Below, one piece after another: positions 1-6,980 of a stretch of DNA of 64,000 nucleotides. The position numbers were made by a program, and so were the translations under genes. How positions within the stretch are numbered: position 1 is the stretch's first letter; the number at the start of each line of letters is the position of its first letter. Under the pieces are notes generated by a model, which searched no databases, was not told where the DNA came from, and saw nothing but the letters and a program-made list of their open reading frames with translations. The stretch lies in assembly GCF_958431955.1 (NCBI RefSeq), contig NZ_CAUASN010000010.1, positions 1-64,000 on the forward strand, read 5' to 3'. This DNA is from an uncultured Adlercreutzia sp. Lineage in GTDB: Bacteria > Actinomycetota > Coriobacteriia > Coriobacteriales > Eggerthellaceae.

Positions 1-55
1 GAGCATCACCTTGCCAAGGTGAGGGTCGCGGGTTCGAATCCCGTTGTCCGCTCCA
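1..55 (+). tRNA. tRNA-Gly (anticodon GCC), 5' end outside window
   Basis: The anticodon loop TTGCCAA gives anticodon GCC. The T arm GCGGGTTCGAATCCCGT and the CCA end at 53-55 are present, so CCA is encoded. The D arm is cut by the window edge. It is followed directly by an intrinsic terminator. Confidence 0.9.
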
Positions 56-63
56 GAACTTCC

Positions 64-91
64 AAGCTCCCTTCGGGGAGCTTTTCTTTTT
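64..91 (+). terminator. Intrinsic terminator of the tRNA-Gly
   Basis: An 8-bp stem AAGCTCCC/GGGAGCTT closes on a TTCG tetraloop and is followed by a T-rich tract (TTCTTTTT). Confidence 0.85.
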
Positions 92-347
92 CCGCCGGCT
101 TCTCGCGCGCCGTGCGGGCCGCGCACGCTCGCGCCGACGGGCTGGGGCGCCATGCCGCGGCCTGGTGCAACCCCTACCTGGAGCCCCGCGCACGTTTGCG
201 CTGGCGGCCCGGGGCGAAGGGGGCGGCAGGGGATCCCCGCGTCTGGCTTCTCGTTCCATTCTTCCTTGCTCACGCGCACAAAAAACAGGGGGACGCTGTG
301 GTACCATGGCGGTAGAGAACCGATTCGGCCGTGAGAGGCGGTGCCCG

Positions 348-758
348 ATGGAGACGAGCAAGGTGAAGTGCCGCGAGTGTAAGACGCGCGCGACCCAGTA
401 CGAGGGGATGCTGCCCACGGCGGGCATCGCGAAGGTGCTCGTCGCCGGCATCGCCATCTACGTGATCGGCCTGTGGGTGCTCGTGGCCCTCGCGGGGATA
501 ACGACCGGCAACGAGGCCGAGGCCGGCTTCATGGACATGCTGATACTGCTCGCGGTGGCCGTGACCGCCGCCACGGCGGGCGTGGTCTGGTGGATGGTGC
601 GCCCCAAGTGGGGGAAGGTGGTCATCTGCGACAAGTGCGGCGCCCGCTACGCGGTCACGTTGCCCCCCAAGTACGCCAACGACTGGGCCTACGACAAGAT
701 AGCCCCGTCCAAGGCCCCCGAGCTGCCCGAGGGTACCGATGCCGAAAATTTCCTTTGA
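348..758 (+). CDS. Zinc-ribbon protein with two membrane helices, function unknown
   Basis: This is a 136-residue protein not assigned to a family. It has a CxxC pair near the N terminus (KCRECK) and a second pair after the membrane part (CDKCGA), which together look like a split zinc ribbon. Two hydrophobic stretches lie between them (about residues 25-50 and 60-83, separated by a short acidic loop), so both zinc half-sites would face the same side, probably the cytoplasm. ATG 348 is preceded by GAGAGG at a good distance. An in-frame ATG at 306 would add 14 residues and lacks a better ribosome site. The stop codon lies inside the -35 box of the following tRNA-Val promoter. Confidence 0.6.
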   Translation: METSKVKCRECKTRATQYEGMLPTAGIAKVLVAGIAIYVIGLWVLVALAGITTGNEAEAGFMDMLILLAVAVTAATAGVVWWMVRPKWGKVVICDKCGARYAVTLPPKYANDWAYDKIAPSKAPELPEGTDAENFL

Positions 759-782
759 CAGCGAATGACTTTCTGTTAAACT
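755..782 (+). promoter_or_regulatory. Promoter of tRNA-Val
   Basis: A perfect -35 TTGACA (755-760) is followed 16 bp later by TAAACT (777-782), placing transcription start about 35 bp before the tRNA. The -35 box overlaps the stop codon of the upstream gene. Confidence 0.6.
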
Positions 783-822
783 ACTATCTCGCTGCAACGG
801 AGACGTTGCGCGTGCCCTGAAT

Positions 823-907
<85 letters not shown>

Positions 908-916
<9 letters not shown>

Positions 917-940
917 GCATTTCTTCCGGCCTTTTCTTTT
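908..940 (+). terminator. tRNA-Val terminator supplied by the island
   Basis: The stem GGTCGGAAG/CTTCCGGCC (one G.T pair) is followed by TTTTCTTTT. The left arm is part of the attachment repeat. The right arm and T tract come from the island and replace the native terminator now found at 6972-7003. Confidence 0.8.
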
Positions 941-986
941 GCCGAAAATCGCCCTGCTGCGAAAAAACTACGAATTTTCGCGGAGG

Positions 987-2237
987 TCACCAGTCCACCA
1001 CCTTCAGGGCGTTCTTCTTGTCCTCCATATCGACGTGGTTGTAAATGTCCATGGTTGTGGAGAACTTCGCGTGCCCTGCGATGGTCTGGAGCACCTTCGG
1101 ATCTACCTTCCGCCGCGCCAGCTCCGTGATGTAGCTGTGTCGCAGCTCGTGCAGCGTCCATCTCTCCAGGCCCAGTCCCTTGCGCTCGCGCGTCCACCAT
1201 CGCGTGGAGGAGTGGGGGGAGCATCCTGTTTCCCAGCCCGTCGCCCACGAGCGGGGTCTCAGGCCCAAGCACGGGGCCGTCCGTCTTGAGGCGCTTGCGG
1301 GTGTTGCGGTAGCGGCGCTCGATGTCGGCGATGCGGGCGTCGATGTCCGCCAGGGCGCTCTCCGTGAGGGGGGGAGGTCGCGGACGCCCGCCTTCGTCTT
1401 CGGCTCCTTCAGGTTGCCTCCGTCGTCGTAGCTGTGGCGGATGCGCAGCGCCATGGCATCCCTGTCCACGTCGCCAACCGACAGCCCGTGGGCCCTTCCG
1501 CGCCTGATGCTGGTCTTCACCATGAGCCGCATGGCGAACTGGATCGGATCCTTGGGGCTCAGCTTCTCCACGAGCGCCACGATGCCGTCCCGGCGCATCG
1601 CCTTGCGCTCCACGGTGTCCAGCGACGGGGCGTCGGCGAAGCCGCAGGGGTTCGAGGCCATGTGGCCGTCCTTCACCGCCTAGCGGAACATCCGGTGCAG
1701 CGTCACGTGGATGCTGTTGACGTAGGTGCCAGACAAAGGCCTTCCAGAGGGGCTGTGGCCGTCCAGGAGGGCCTTGTACGTCTTTTCGAGGGTCCTGGGG
1801 CCGTATCTCGCCAAACGGGCCTTGGAGAGGTGCATCTTGGCGCATTTCATCTGACTGCAATTCTTGAGCCACATCCCGTGGGCGCAGCTCTTGCGCCGCT
1901 CCTCCAGCCAAGCATCGGCGTACTCGCCGAAATCCATATCCGATCTGCGCTGCGCGTTGCTCCGCTCGATCTCGGCGATGAACTCCCTAAGGGCGCGGTT
2001 GGCCTCCGACGGGGTGCCGTTGAGCTTCCTGGTTCTTGGAGGGTACTTTCCGGTGGCGAGGTCGCGCCCGACGCTCACGCGCAGCTCCCACTTCCTGCAC
2101 CGGCTCCTCGGCACCGACTTGTCCAGTTGGACGAAGGTGCCCTTTCCGCGCACTTTCACGCCAGCCATGGTGTAGAATTCACCTTGCCTTCCGTTTATTC
2201 GGTTGGTATCTCTTTTGAACCCCGCCTCCGTCGCCAA
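987..2237 (-). pseudogene. Tyrosine-recombinase integrase, disrupted
   Basis: The N-terminal part (to 1683) has the AP2-like arm domain and start of the core-binding domain. The catalytic part shows SIRRGRAHGL (Arg I region), HELRHS (His-x-x-Arg), GHAKFSTT (second His) and a Tyr in MDIYNHV near the end, so it is a phage-type integrase. The reading frame is broken three times. A TAG stop in frame at 1680-1682 follows HRMFR. A frameshift falls at the run of seven G at 1368-1374. A compensating shift lies at about 1170-1190. Between the two shifts the conserved protein (DIDARIADIERRY) is only in another frame. Start may be ATG 2168 instead of the codon at 2237. Position and direction beside attL fit its role in the original integration. 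Confidence 0.85.
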
Positions 2238-2304
2238 ACTGATGCGGGGTTCTATTTTTTGCTTGGTGCTTAGTTGAATTAGCCGAAAGGGGTTCGACTT
2301 GAGG

Positions 2305-2562
2305 CTACGCCAAAGTTAACTCAAGAGGAGAGCGTGACGGTATTGCTATCGATGAGGGGCGCTGTCCGTACTTCCGCCTGAAACCCTCGATCTCGATGCC
2401 GACAACATCGTCCCTGCGCTCGGTGTCGTAGGCGTAGAGCAGATGCACGCCAGGATAGATCTCTTCCTCGTCCGAGAACGGCGACTCGCCGAGGCGGAAA
2501 AACATCACGTCAGTGGCGTCGTCGTAAACGGCGTCGTCGAATCTGGCGCTCAGCCTCATCAT
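2305..2562 (-). CDS. DUF2283-like small protein, possible antitoxin
   Basis: This 85-residue protein has the DUF2283 pattern: YDDATDVMFFRL, then EEIYPGV and VVGIEIEGF. DUF2283 genes commonly stand next to small toxin-like genes, as here. ATG 2562 overlaps the TGA stop of the upstream gene in the form ATGA, and AAAGGA lies 8 bases before it, so translation is probably coupled. The C-terminal 20 residues extend beyond the usual core. Antitoxin function is inferred from family and context only. Confidence 0.65.
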   Translation of the reverse strand: MMRLSARFDDAVYDDATDVMFFRLGESPFSDEEEIYPGVHLLYAYDTERRDDVVGIEIEGFRRKYGQRPSSIAIPSRSPLELTLA

Positions 2563-2921
2563 TTTTCGAGTCCTTTCTTGAATTCCTGGCCCATGTGTAC
2601 TATAGCACCATCGCTTGAGTACTTGCTGGTTCTGAACGCACTTGTAAGAACACCGGGGTCTTCGCCGTGCTCTACGACCGCTTTCATAATGGGCGGCCCC
2701 TGCTCCCACGGCATATGCTTGTAGTATACCAGACGTTTAGCGTGCTCCTCTTCCTCGTGTCCGGTTTTGGCTACGATGTCCGGATCTTCTATGCACTGGA
2801 TCAGCTCGCCGTCGGTGAACGGCTGCGGATGCTTCAGTCGGTGGGCCGTCAAGGTGGATTCGTAGACCACCACGGTGCTGCTCGTCACGGGGGAGGAGGC
2901 GGTCAGAACCACCTTAGGCAT
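2559..2921 (-). CDS. Possible BECR-fold nuclease or toxin partner of DUF2283
   Basis: This 120-residue protein has no family I can assign with certainty. The order HRLKHPQPF, LIQCIEDPDIV, RLVYYK, a short VVE strand and SAFRTSK resembles Barnase/EndoU/ColicinE5/RelE-like (BECR) and DUF4258-type domains, where conserved His residues near the start are catalytic. Start ATG 2921 is chosen over GTG 2927 because GGAGG lies 6 bases before it. It overlaps the upstream DUF3467 gene by 8 bases and the downstream DUF2283 gene by 4, so the three form one translational unit. Toxin activity is a hypothesis. Confidence 0.5.
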   Translation of the reverse strand: MPKVVLTASSPVTSSTVVVYESTLTAHRLKHPQPFTDGELIQCIEDPDIVAKTGHEEEEHAKRLVYYKHMPWEQGPPIMKAVVEHGEDPGVLTSAFRTSKYSSDGAIVHMGQEFKKGLEK

Positions 2922-3204
2922 TGTCACCCTCCGCGCCTCCGTCGAAGTGCCTGTTCAGCAGGTCGCGCAATTCGGCAAGTTTCTCCGAGGTCATGATTAC
3001 ACGGGATACCACTTTGGCCGGGGCCTCCATTGTGTCAATGTTGGTGTGCGCGAGATCGATGTACATGAAGTCTATCCTTGACTCTCCGCTGTTGGTGTAC
3101 ATCTCGAACCCGTTGGAGAACACTCCGCCGAAATCCGATATGTCCATGTTGATGGCAAGGCTGATCTGCTTCACTTCGTTTACGGTTTCTTCTCTTGCGT
3201 CCAT
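2914..3204 (-). CDS. DUF3467 family protein
   Basis: This 96-residue protein has a central MYTNSGESRIDFMYIDL, which matches the DUF3467 pattern of a YxNs strand followed by xIDF. The later VVSRVIMTSEKLAELRDLL matches the family's VVMSPxxAKxLxxLL helix. The family function is not known to me. AAAGGAAG precedes ATG 3204 at 7-8 bases. It is the first gene of the overlapping three-gene set and ends inside the next gene. Confidence 0.7.
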   Translation of the reverse strand: MDAREETVNEVKQISLAINMDISDFGGVFSNGFEMYTNSGESRIDFMYIDLAHTNIDTMEAPAKVVSRVIMTSEKLAELRDLLNRHFDGGAEGDNA

Positions 3205-3242
3205 GTCTCTTCCTTTCTCTCTTTTCTTCCGGAACGCTGGCG

Positions 3243-3749
3243 CTAGCTCACGCGCTCAAGCCGCACCGTCTTCGTGGTGCCCATGGCGGACGCCTCGTAG
3301 CTGATCTGCCCGTCCTCGTAGGTGAACGCCTTGGTCTCGTCACCGGACGCGAGCATGGCCTTGCTGGTCTGCTCGGTATCGTTCACCGAGTCCCATGCGA
3401 ACACGTCCTCCACGGTCTTGCCGTCGGTCGGATCGACGGTGCCCGCCCAGTAGAGGGACTTCGTGTCCCCGCCGTCGCTCACCCAGTTGATGGTGATGGT
3501 GCCGCCGTCGATGACGGCCTCCTGCCACGAGTCCTCGGACTCGTTGTTGACGGACTTCCATGTGCCGTCCAGGCTCAGCGCCTCGGCCTCCGGCTCTTCC
3601 TTCGCGGGCTCTTCCTGCTGGGGGGCGGCCTGTTGCTCGGACGGTGCCGTCTGGGGTTGCTCGGCCGCGGGCTTCTCCTCGGCCCCGGAGCATCCGGCGA
3701 GCGCCAGAGCGAGCGCGCCCGATGCGGCGATTGCTACGATCTTCTTCAT
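3243..3749 (-). CDS. Island-encoded lipoprotein, function unknown
   Basis: This is a 168-residue protein with a lipoprotein signal: MKKIVAIAAS, then hydrophobic ALALALAGC with the lipidated Cys at residue 20. A Glu/Pro/Gln/Ala-rich linker (about 22-55) leads to a compact beta-rich domain beginning LDGTWKS, a start often seen in small lipocalin-like extracytoplasmic domains. A ribosome site (AAAGGAAGAG) lies just before the ATG. It follows the cyclase gene on the same strand with a gap of about 95 bases. No specific partner is evident; it could be cargo unrelated to defence. Confidence 0.75.
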   Translation of the reverse strand: MKKIVAIAASGALALALAGCSGAEEKPAAEQPQTAPSEQQAAPQQEEPAKEEPEAEALSLDGTWKSVNNESEDSWQEAVIDGGTITINWVSDGGDTKSLYWAGTVDPTDGKTVEDVFAWDSVNDTEQTSKAMLASGDETKAFTYEDGQISYEASAMGTTKTVRLERVS

Positions 3750-3844
3750 GGTCTCTTCCTTTCTCGTTTTGCTTGCTATTTGGTAAGGGATCGCTTTAGA
3801 TTTGCTCTGATTTTTCTGTTCTACAAGTTGATTTTCCCCGGCAA

Positions 3845-4588
3845 CTAATCTGACATACCGCTATTGATCCATTCGTTCATGTTGGTCATGACGACATTGC
3901 AGTATCGGGCCCCGAACATAACTGAGTCGCATCGGTGAAACCAACTCTCAGGACTCTTCTCAGGTATGCGCTTATTGTATTCGTCTATAAGGTTAGAATA
4001 AGCCATGCTGGACAGGAAGATGCGGCTGTAGCCGTTCTTGTCGCCGTAGCTTGAAAGCTTTGCCGCCTTCGACACGGCGTCTCCCATCCATACAATCGAG
4101 TTGATCCCCGTGTCTTTTCTCCCCGCCTTTATGACATGGTCGTTTCCGACCGCTACGCCGATGCCGGCTCGAATCTTGCCGAGGTTTCTGCGTGTCAATA
4201 TCTTGTTGAGCATATTGATATAGGTGTTAACCCAAACAGCTTTGTCGAATACCTCGTAGATGTCGCTTTTGAGGGGTGTGGTGTAGATCGCGTAAACGCA
4301 ATCTCCGCGAATGCCCAGTTCCCGTTCCCGGTCGTCTCCCCTCAGTATCTCAATTACCTCGGAAGTGAATGAGCGCACCACTTTTGCGACGTACTCCTGA
4401 TCCTTATTCGACATTAGCTCAGTCGAGTTACGTATATCGACAAAGATGGCCATTATCCACGAATGGTAGGCGTTATCAAACGTGAAGCTGTCTCCTGATG
4501 GAAGCGAGCCTTTCTCCACCACTTCCATCTTGCCATCAAAAATAGCCTCGACGCGTTGTTTTCCTTTTTTGTAGTCATACACCACCAT
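3845..4588 (-). CDS. pycC: Class III nucleotidyl cyclase, probable Pycsar cyclase (PycC)
   Basis: This 247-residue protein has a single class III cyclase catalytic domain over residues 44-215. FVDIRNSTEL carries the first metal-binding Asp (about D51). GIRGDCVYAIY carries the second (about D96). VWMGDAVSKAAKLSSYG is the segment that normally holds the transition-state Asn and Arg, but here these positions read Ser and Lys. In Pycsar defence such cyclases make cCMP or cUMP on phage infection and activate a membrane effector. ATG 4588 overlaps the TGA of the effector gene (TGATG) with GGAG just upstream, so the pair is translationally coupled. A soluble stand-alone cyclase next to a Pycsar-TM-like gene on an island makes defence more likely than ordinary cAMP signalling. 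The product nucleotide cannot be read from sequence. Confidence 0.8.
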   Translation of the reverse strand: MVVYDYKKGKQRVEAIFDGKMEVVEKGSLPSGDSFTFDNAYHSWIMAIFVDIRNSTELMSNKDQEYVAKVVRSFTSEVIEILRGDDRERELGIRGDCVYAIYTTPLKSDIYEVFDKAVWVNTYINMLNKILTRRNLGKIRAGIGVAVGNDHVIKAGRKDTGINSIVWMGDAVSKAAKLSSYGDKNGYSRIFLSSMAYSNLIDEYNKRIPEKSPESWFHRCDSVMFGARYCNVVMTNMNEWINSGMSD

Positions 4589-5085
4589 CAAACTCCAATC
4601 GCATAGAAAATTGAGAATATGATAAGCGCTCCTATCAAGAAAAGTAGCGCTATGGTTGCCCGCCGGTTCCAGGTAGTCTTTCGTTCGAATATTCTTGAAT
4701 TTTCGTATATTTGAGAAGCAATGTCGTCATCTAGGCTGTAATCGTTTCTTGCTAACGAATCGAAGTATTTGTCAGCGCTTCCAAGCTCTGCGATCTTTCC
4801 CGCGTATATCGAAGAACTGCTGGGACACTTGGATCGAGGGACAATTGAAGCGAGCAGGGAGCCGACAACCAAGACAGTGGCGATTGATGCAATGACCATG
4901 GCGAGCATCGCTAGTGCTCTCATCGAAGCAAAAGAGTCGTAGACGGCTTGCGAGAACGACTCGTTTGAGAACAATATCGCCGCGATGCCGGCGAGAACAG
5001 CGGTGATGATGCCGTTCTTGGAATCGATGCATCTAACGGCTTCCGTTGTTCTGTCGAGAACCCATTTGAGGTCTGAAGTGTCCAT
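4588..5085 (-). CDS. pycTM: Membrane effector of Pycsar type (PycTM)
   Basis: This 165-residue protein opens with a helix ending VRCIDSKNGIITAV, the D-x-K motif leading into the first membrane helix that is typical of the Pycsar effector family (formerly DUF5706). Predicted membrane helices are at about residues 25-39, 57-81 and 142-163, with a polar cytoplasmic segment of about 60 residues between helices 2 and 3. In known systems the effector binds the cyclic pyrimidine nucleotide and damages the inner membrane. AAGGAG lies 8 bases before ATG 5085. The ATG shares one base with the stop of an S24-domain fragment upstream (TAATG), and the gene's own stop overlaps pycC. Confidence 0.78.
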   Translation of the reverse strand: MDTSDLKWVLDRTTEAVRCIDSKNGIITAVLAGIAAILFSNESFSQAVYDSFASMRALAMLAMVIASIATVLVVGSLLASIVPRSKCPSSSSIYAGKIAELGSADKYFDSLARNDYSLDDDIASQIYENSRIFERKTTWNRRATIALLFLIGALIIFSIFYAIGV

Positions 5086-5219
5086 TAATCTATCTCCTTG
5101 CTTGCTTGGAACCACACCACTGTGCCGATAAGCTCAACGCTATGCTCGTCACTGGCGGTTATCACGATATCCTCGTGCTCCGGGTTGGCTAGGGTTTTGC
5201 TGGTGGTTTGCTTATTCCA
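5085..5219 (-). pseudogene. Remnant: C-terminal end of an S24 (LexA/CI-like) repressor
   Basis: An open frame of 44 codons without a plausible start reads SKTLANPEHEDIVI, then VELIGTVVWF, then the stop. The sequence LxNPexedIxI followed by VelIGtVv is the usual C-terminal end of S24/LexA-type repressor domains. The frame opens after a TGA at 5220-5222 inside the upstream gene and ends in TAA overlapping the pycTM ATG. The likely reading is that an HTH-S24 regulator once stood immediately upstream of pycTM and lost all but its tail. It could also be a short coupling ORF. Confidence 0.5.
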
Positions 5220-5976
5220 TCAACCCCATCACGTGGTAATCGAACACTCGCGGGTCGAAAACGAGCATTCCCTCGTCGATGCTGGCGAGACGTATCTCAA
5301 GGGGGCAGTTTGTGCCGCCGATCTCCTTCGTGTGCGACTCCACGAGAGCGGGATTCGCGTCGATGGCCGAACGGGCCTCGTCGCTGAGGTTCCATATCGT
5401 GCTCATGTCGCCGTGCAAGTCCGTCTCGATGACGGATCCTTCCATTTCCGCAAGAACGCCGGGGTTGCGCTCCTCGATGACGCGCGTCCAACCGCTGCCC
5501 GCCGGCTCGATGAACGGGCCGGAGTAGTAGCACATGGCGACGATGAACCTCGCTGTAGGCTCAAGGCCCTTGATCTTCCTCACCATGTCGGCTTCCCGCT
5601 GGCGGGCCTCCTCCCGCCCCCGATCCGCGATGTCTCCCAGCCTCTCGTTCTCGGCCTCAAGTTCCGCGATGCGCTCGGCGCTCTTCGCCGCCGACTCCTC
5701 CAGCTCCTTTATGCGGGCGTCCCTCTTGCCCAGCTCCCTCGCCGCCAGCAGCTTCCTGACGTTCCACCCCGCCAGGAACGCGAGCGCGGCCACGAGGATC
5801 GGCCACATGACGAAGAGCACGTCGTAGGCCTGCCCCCCAACCATCTCCGGCGATATGCCGATCCATGCGAAGAGCCCTATGGGGAAGCCCAGCGATCCGA
5901 TGATCGCGAGGGCAAGCGCAAGGCCCTTGCTCTCCTTGGCCCGCTGCCACGATCCTTTCTCTTCCTTCCCGCTCAC
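5212..5976 (-). CDS. Two-helix membrane protein with coiled coil, SieB-like layout
   Basis: This is a 254-residue protein. Two membrane helices (about 18-38 and 51-71) are followed by a charged coiled coil (about 80-135) and a soluble domain that starts KGLEPTARFIVAMCYYSG and later reads IWNLSDEARSAI. This order (two N-terminal helices, then a winged-helix-like domain ending in an I-x-LSxeA segment) resembles superinfection-exclusion protein SieB, but the match is weak. GTG 5976 overlaps the stop of the upstream regulator (GTGA) and AAAGGAG lies 7 bases before it. It is therefore probably co-transcribed with the regulator and with the Pycsar pair 130 bases downstream. Function is not known. 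Confidence 0.55.
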   Translation of the reverse strand: MSGKEEKGSWQRAKESKGLALALAIIGSLGFPIGLFAWIGISPEMVGGQAYDVLFVMWPILVAALAFLAGWNVRKLLAARELGKRDARIKELEESAAKSAERIAELEAENERLGDIADRGREEARQREADMVRKIKGLEPTARFIVAMCYYSGPFIEPAGSGWTRVIEERNPGVLAEMEGSVIETDLHGDMSTIWNLSDEARSAIDANPALVESHTKEIGGTNCPLEIRLASIDEGMLVFDPRVFDYHVMGLME

Positions 5977-6347
5977 CTACGCGCTCCTTTCCACCGGGGG
6001 CGGTACTCGTACATCCCCCGGCTTTTTTGAACGCGCACGGCGTTGCCGTCTGCCGCCAGCTCGGCGATGCCGAGAAGCCGCTCGCGTCCGTCGGCGTTCA
6101 TGGACTCCCAGTAGCCGTTCAGCGCCTCCTGAGCCGGATCGGAGTAGGACACGGGGGGAGTGTAGCCCGCTATGGCGTCGATGGAGCAGCCGAGGATGAC
6201 CGCGCAGTCGTAGGCCTGCTTGAGAGACAGCATGCGCTCGCCTCTCTCCCGTGTGCCATATCTACTGGTTTTCACCCCTAGCTTCTCGGCCATTTCGTCT
6301 TGAGAAAGACCTTTGAGAGTTCGCAGCTTTTTCAACTGTAAGTCCAT
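5973..6347 (-). CDS. XRE-family (Cro/CI-type) regulator of the island
   Basis: This 124-residue protein has an HTH at residues 4-58 (LKGLSQDEMAEKLGVKTSRYGTR, then ERML and the closing GCSIDAIAGY). The C-terminal half is short and has no S24 peptidase domain. ATG 6347 starts just before the HTH; an upstream in-frame extension to 6428 looks non-coding. It is the first gene of the minus-strand run HTH, SieB-like, S24 remnant, pycTM, pycC. It faces an AT-rich divergent promoter region with repeated TTCAGC/GCTGAA motifs, so it probably controls this run and itself. Confidence 0.8.
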   Translation of the reverse strand: MDLQLKKLRTLKGLSQDEMAEKLGVKTSRYGTRERGERMLSLKQAYDCAVILGCSIDAIAGYTPPVSYSDPAQEALNGYWESMNADGRERLLGIAELAADGNAVRVQKSRGMYEYRPRWKGARR

Positions 6348-6360
6348 CTTCTGCCCGTTC

Positions 6361-6490
6361 CCTTCAGCGCAAATCATACATGGATATTCGAATGACTTCA
6401 GCAGAAAGATAAAATTATTGCTTAACATTCCATCTTTATATTAATTTGATCTGAAATACTTTATCAGAAAGCTGAAGTATCAAGGAGATC
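6361..6490. promoter_or_regulatory. AT-rich divergent promoter and operator region of the island
   Basis: The region lies between the minus-strand HTH gene and the plus-strand right-end genes. It holds CTTCAGC at 6362-6368 and 6396-6402 and its reverse complement GCTGAAG at 6471-6477, plus CTGAAATACTT and CTGAAGTATC at 6451 and 6472. These are candidate operator half-sites. Several AT-rich hexamers could serve as -10 boxes, but none pairs with a clear -35. Confidence 0.45.
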
Positions 6491-6508
6491 CGTGTGAGAA
6501 GGAGCAGC

Positions 6509-6666
6509 ATGGGAAAAAGAATCGGCGGAATATCGTCGCCTTCGGCATAGGGGGGTGCTCGGGCACCCTCGCGTTGGCCGCCTTCGTGCCGGCGTGGCCG
6601 GTCTTCTTTCTGGCCTCGCTGGCCCTCGTCAGCTACCGGATCGGGAGAGGGGGTGAAGGCAAGTGA
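6509..6666 (+). pseudogene. Small membrane protein, frameshifted
   Basis: ATG 6509 with AGGAG upstream reads only 13 codons to a TAG. One base more in the run of five A at 6514-6518 would open a 52-residue frame with a long hydrophobic core (GTLALAAFVPAWPVFFLASL) ending in a TGA that overlaps the next gene as GTGA. The natural start, overlap and membrane segment argue that the longer frame was the gene. Confidence 0.55.
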
Positions 6667-6928
6667 GCTACGGCAACGAGAAGGCGGCGCGCAACCTCAA
6701 GGTCGAGCGGGCCAAGCGCGGCTGGAGCCAGGAGGAGCTGGCGGAGGCGTGCGGCGTCGGACAGAACAGCATCGCCTGCTACGAGATGGGCGGAACCACG
6801 CCCGGCTTAGATCAGGCGCTCAAACTCGCGGAGGCTATGGCATCTCCATTGATGCCATAGTCGACTGGCAACCGCCAGAGGAAACCGGAGAAGACAGCGA
6901 AGTGATGAGCAAGATCGCAGCACGGTAG
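6663..6928 (+). pseudogene. XRE-family HTH protein, frameshifted
   Basis: From GTG 6663 the frame reads a complete HTH: AKRGWSQEELAEACGVGQNS, then ACYEMGGTTPGLDQALKLAEA. It then stops early. The neighbouring frame continues with YGISIDAIVDWQPPEE to a TAG inside the right attachment repeat. One base is missing near 6835. The original protein would have been about 88 residues, a Cro-like partner of the divergent regulator. Confidence 0.7.
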
Positions 6929-6980
6929 AGGTCACAAGTTCAAATCTTGTATCGCGCACCATGAAACACCAGGTCGGAAG
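6921..6980. repeat. attR: right copy of 60-bp attachment repeat
   Basis: This is a duplicate of 857-916 (59/60). It contains a truncated tRNA-Val 3' end (T arm, acceptor and CCA) without the 5' half, which is what site-specific integration into a tRNA 3' end leaves at the distal side. Confidence 0.9.

Noticed and set aside
1680..1682. In-frame TAG in the integrase as a possible recoded (pyrrolysine) codon
   Set aside because: The same gene carries two frameshifts, and no pyrrolysine machinery or recoding signal was seen. Decay is simpler.
3845..5085. CBASS system
   Set aside because: The nucleotide enzyme is a class III cyclase with paired metal Asp residues, not a CD-NTase, and the effector resembles PycTM.
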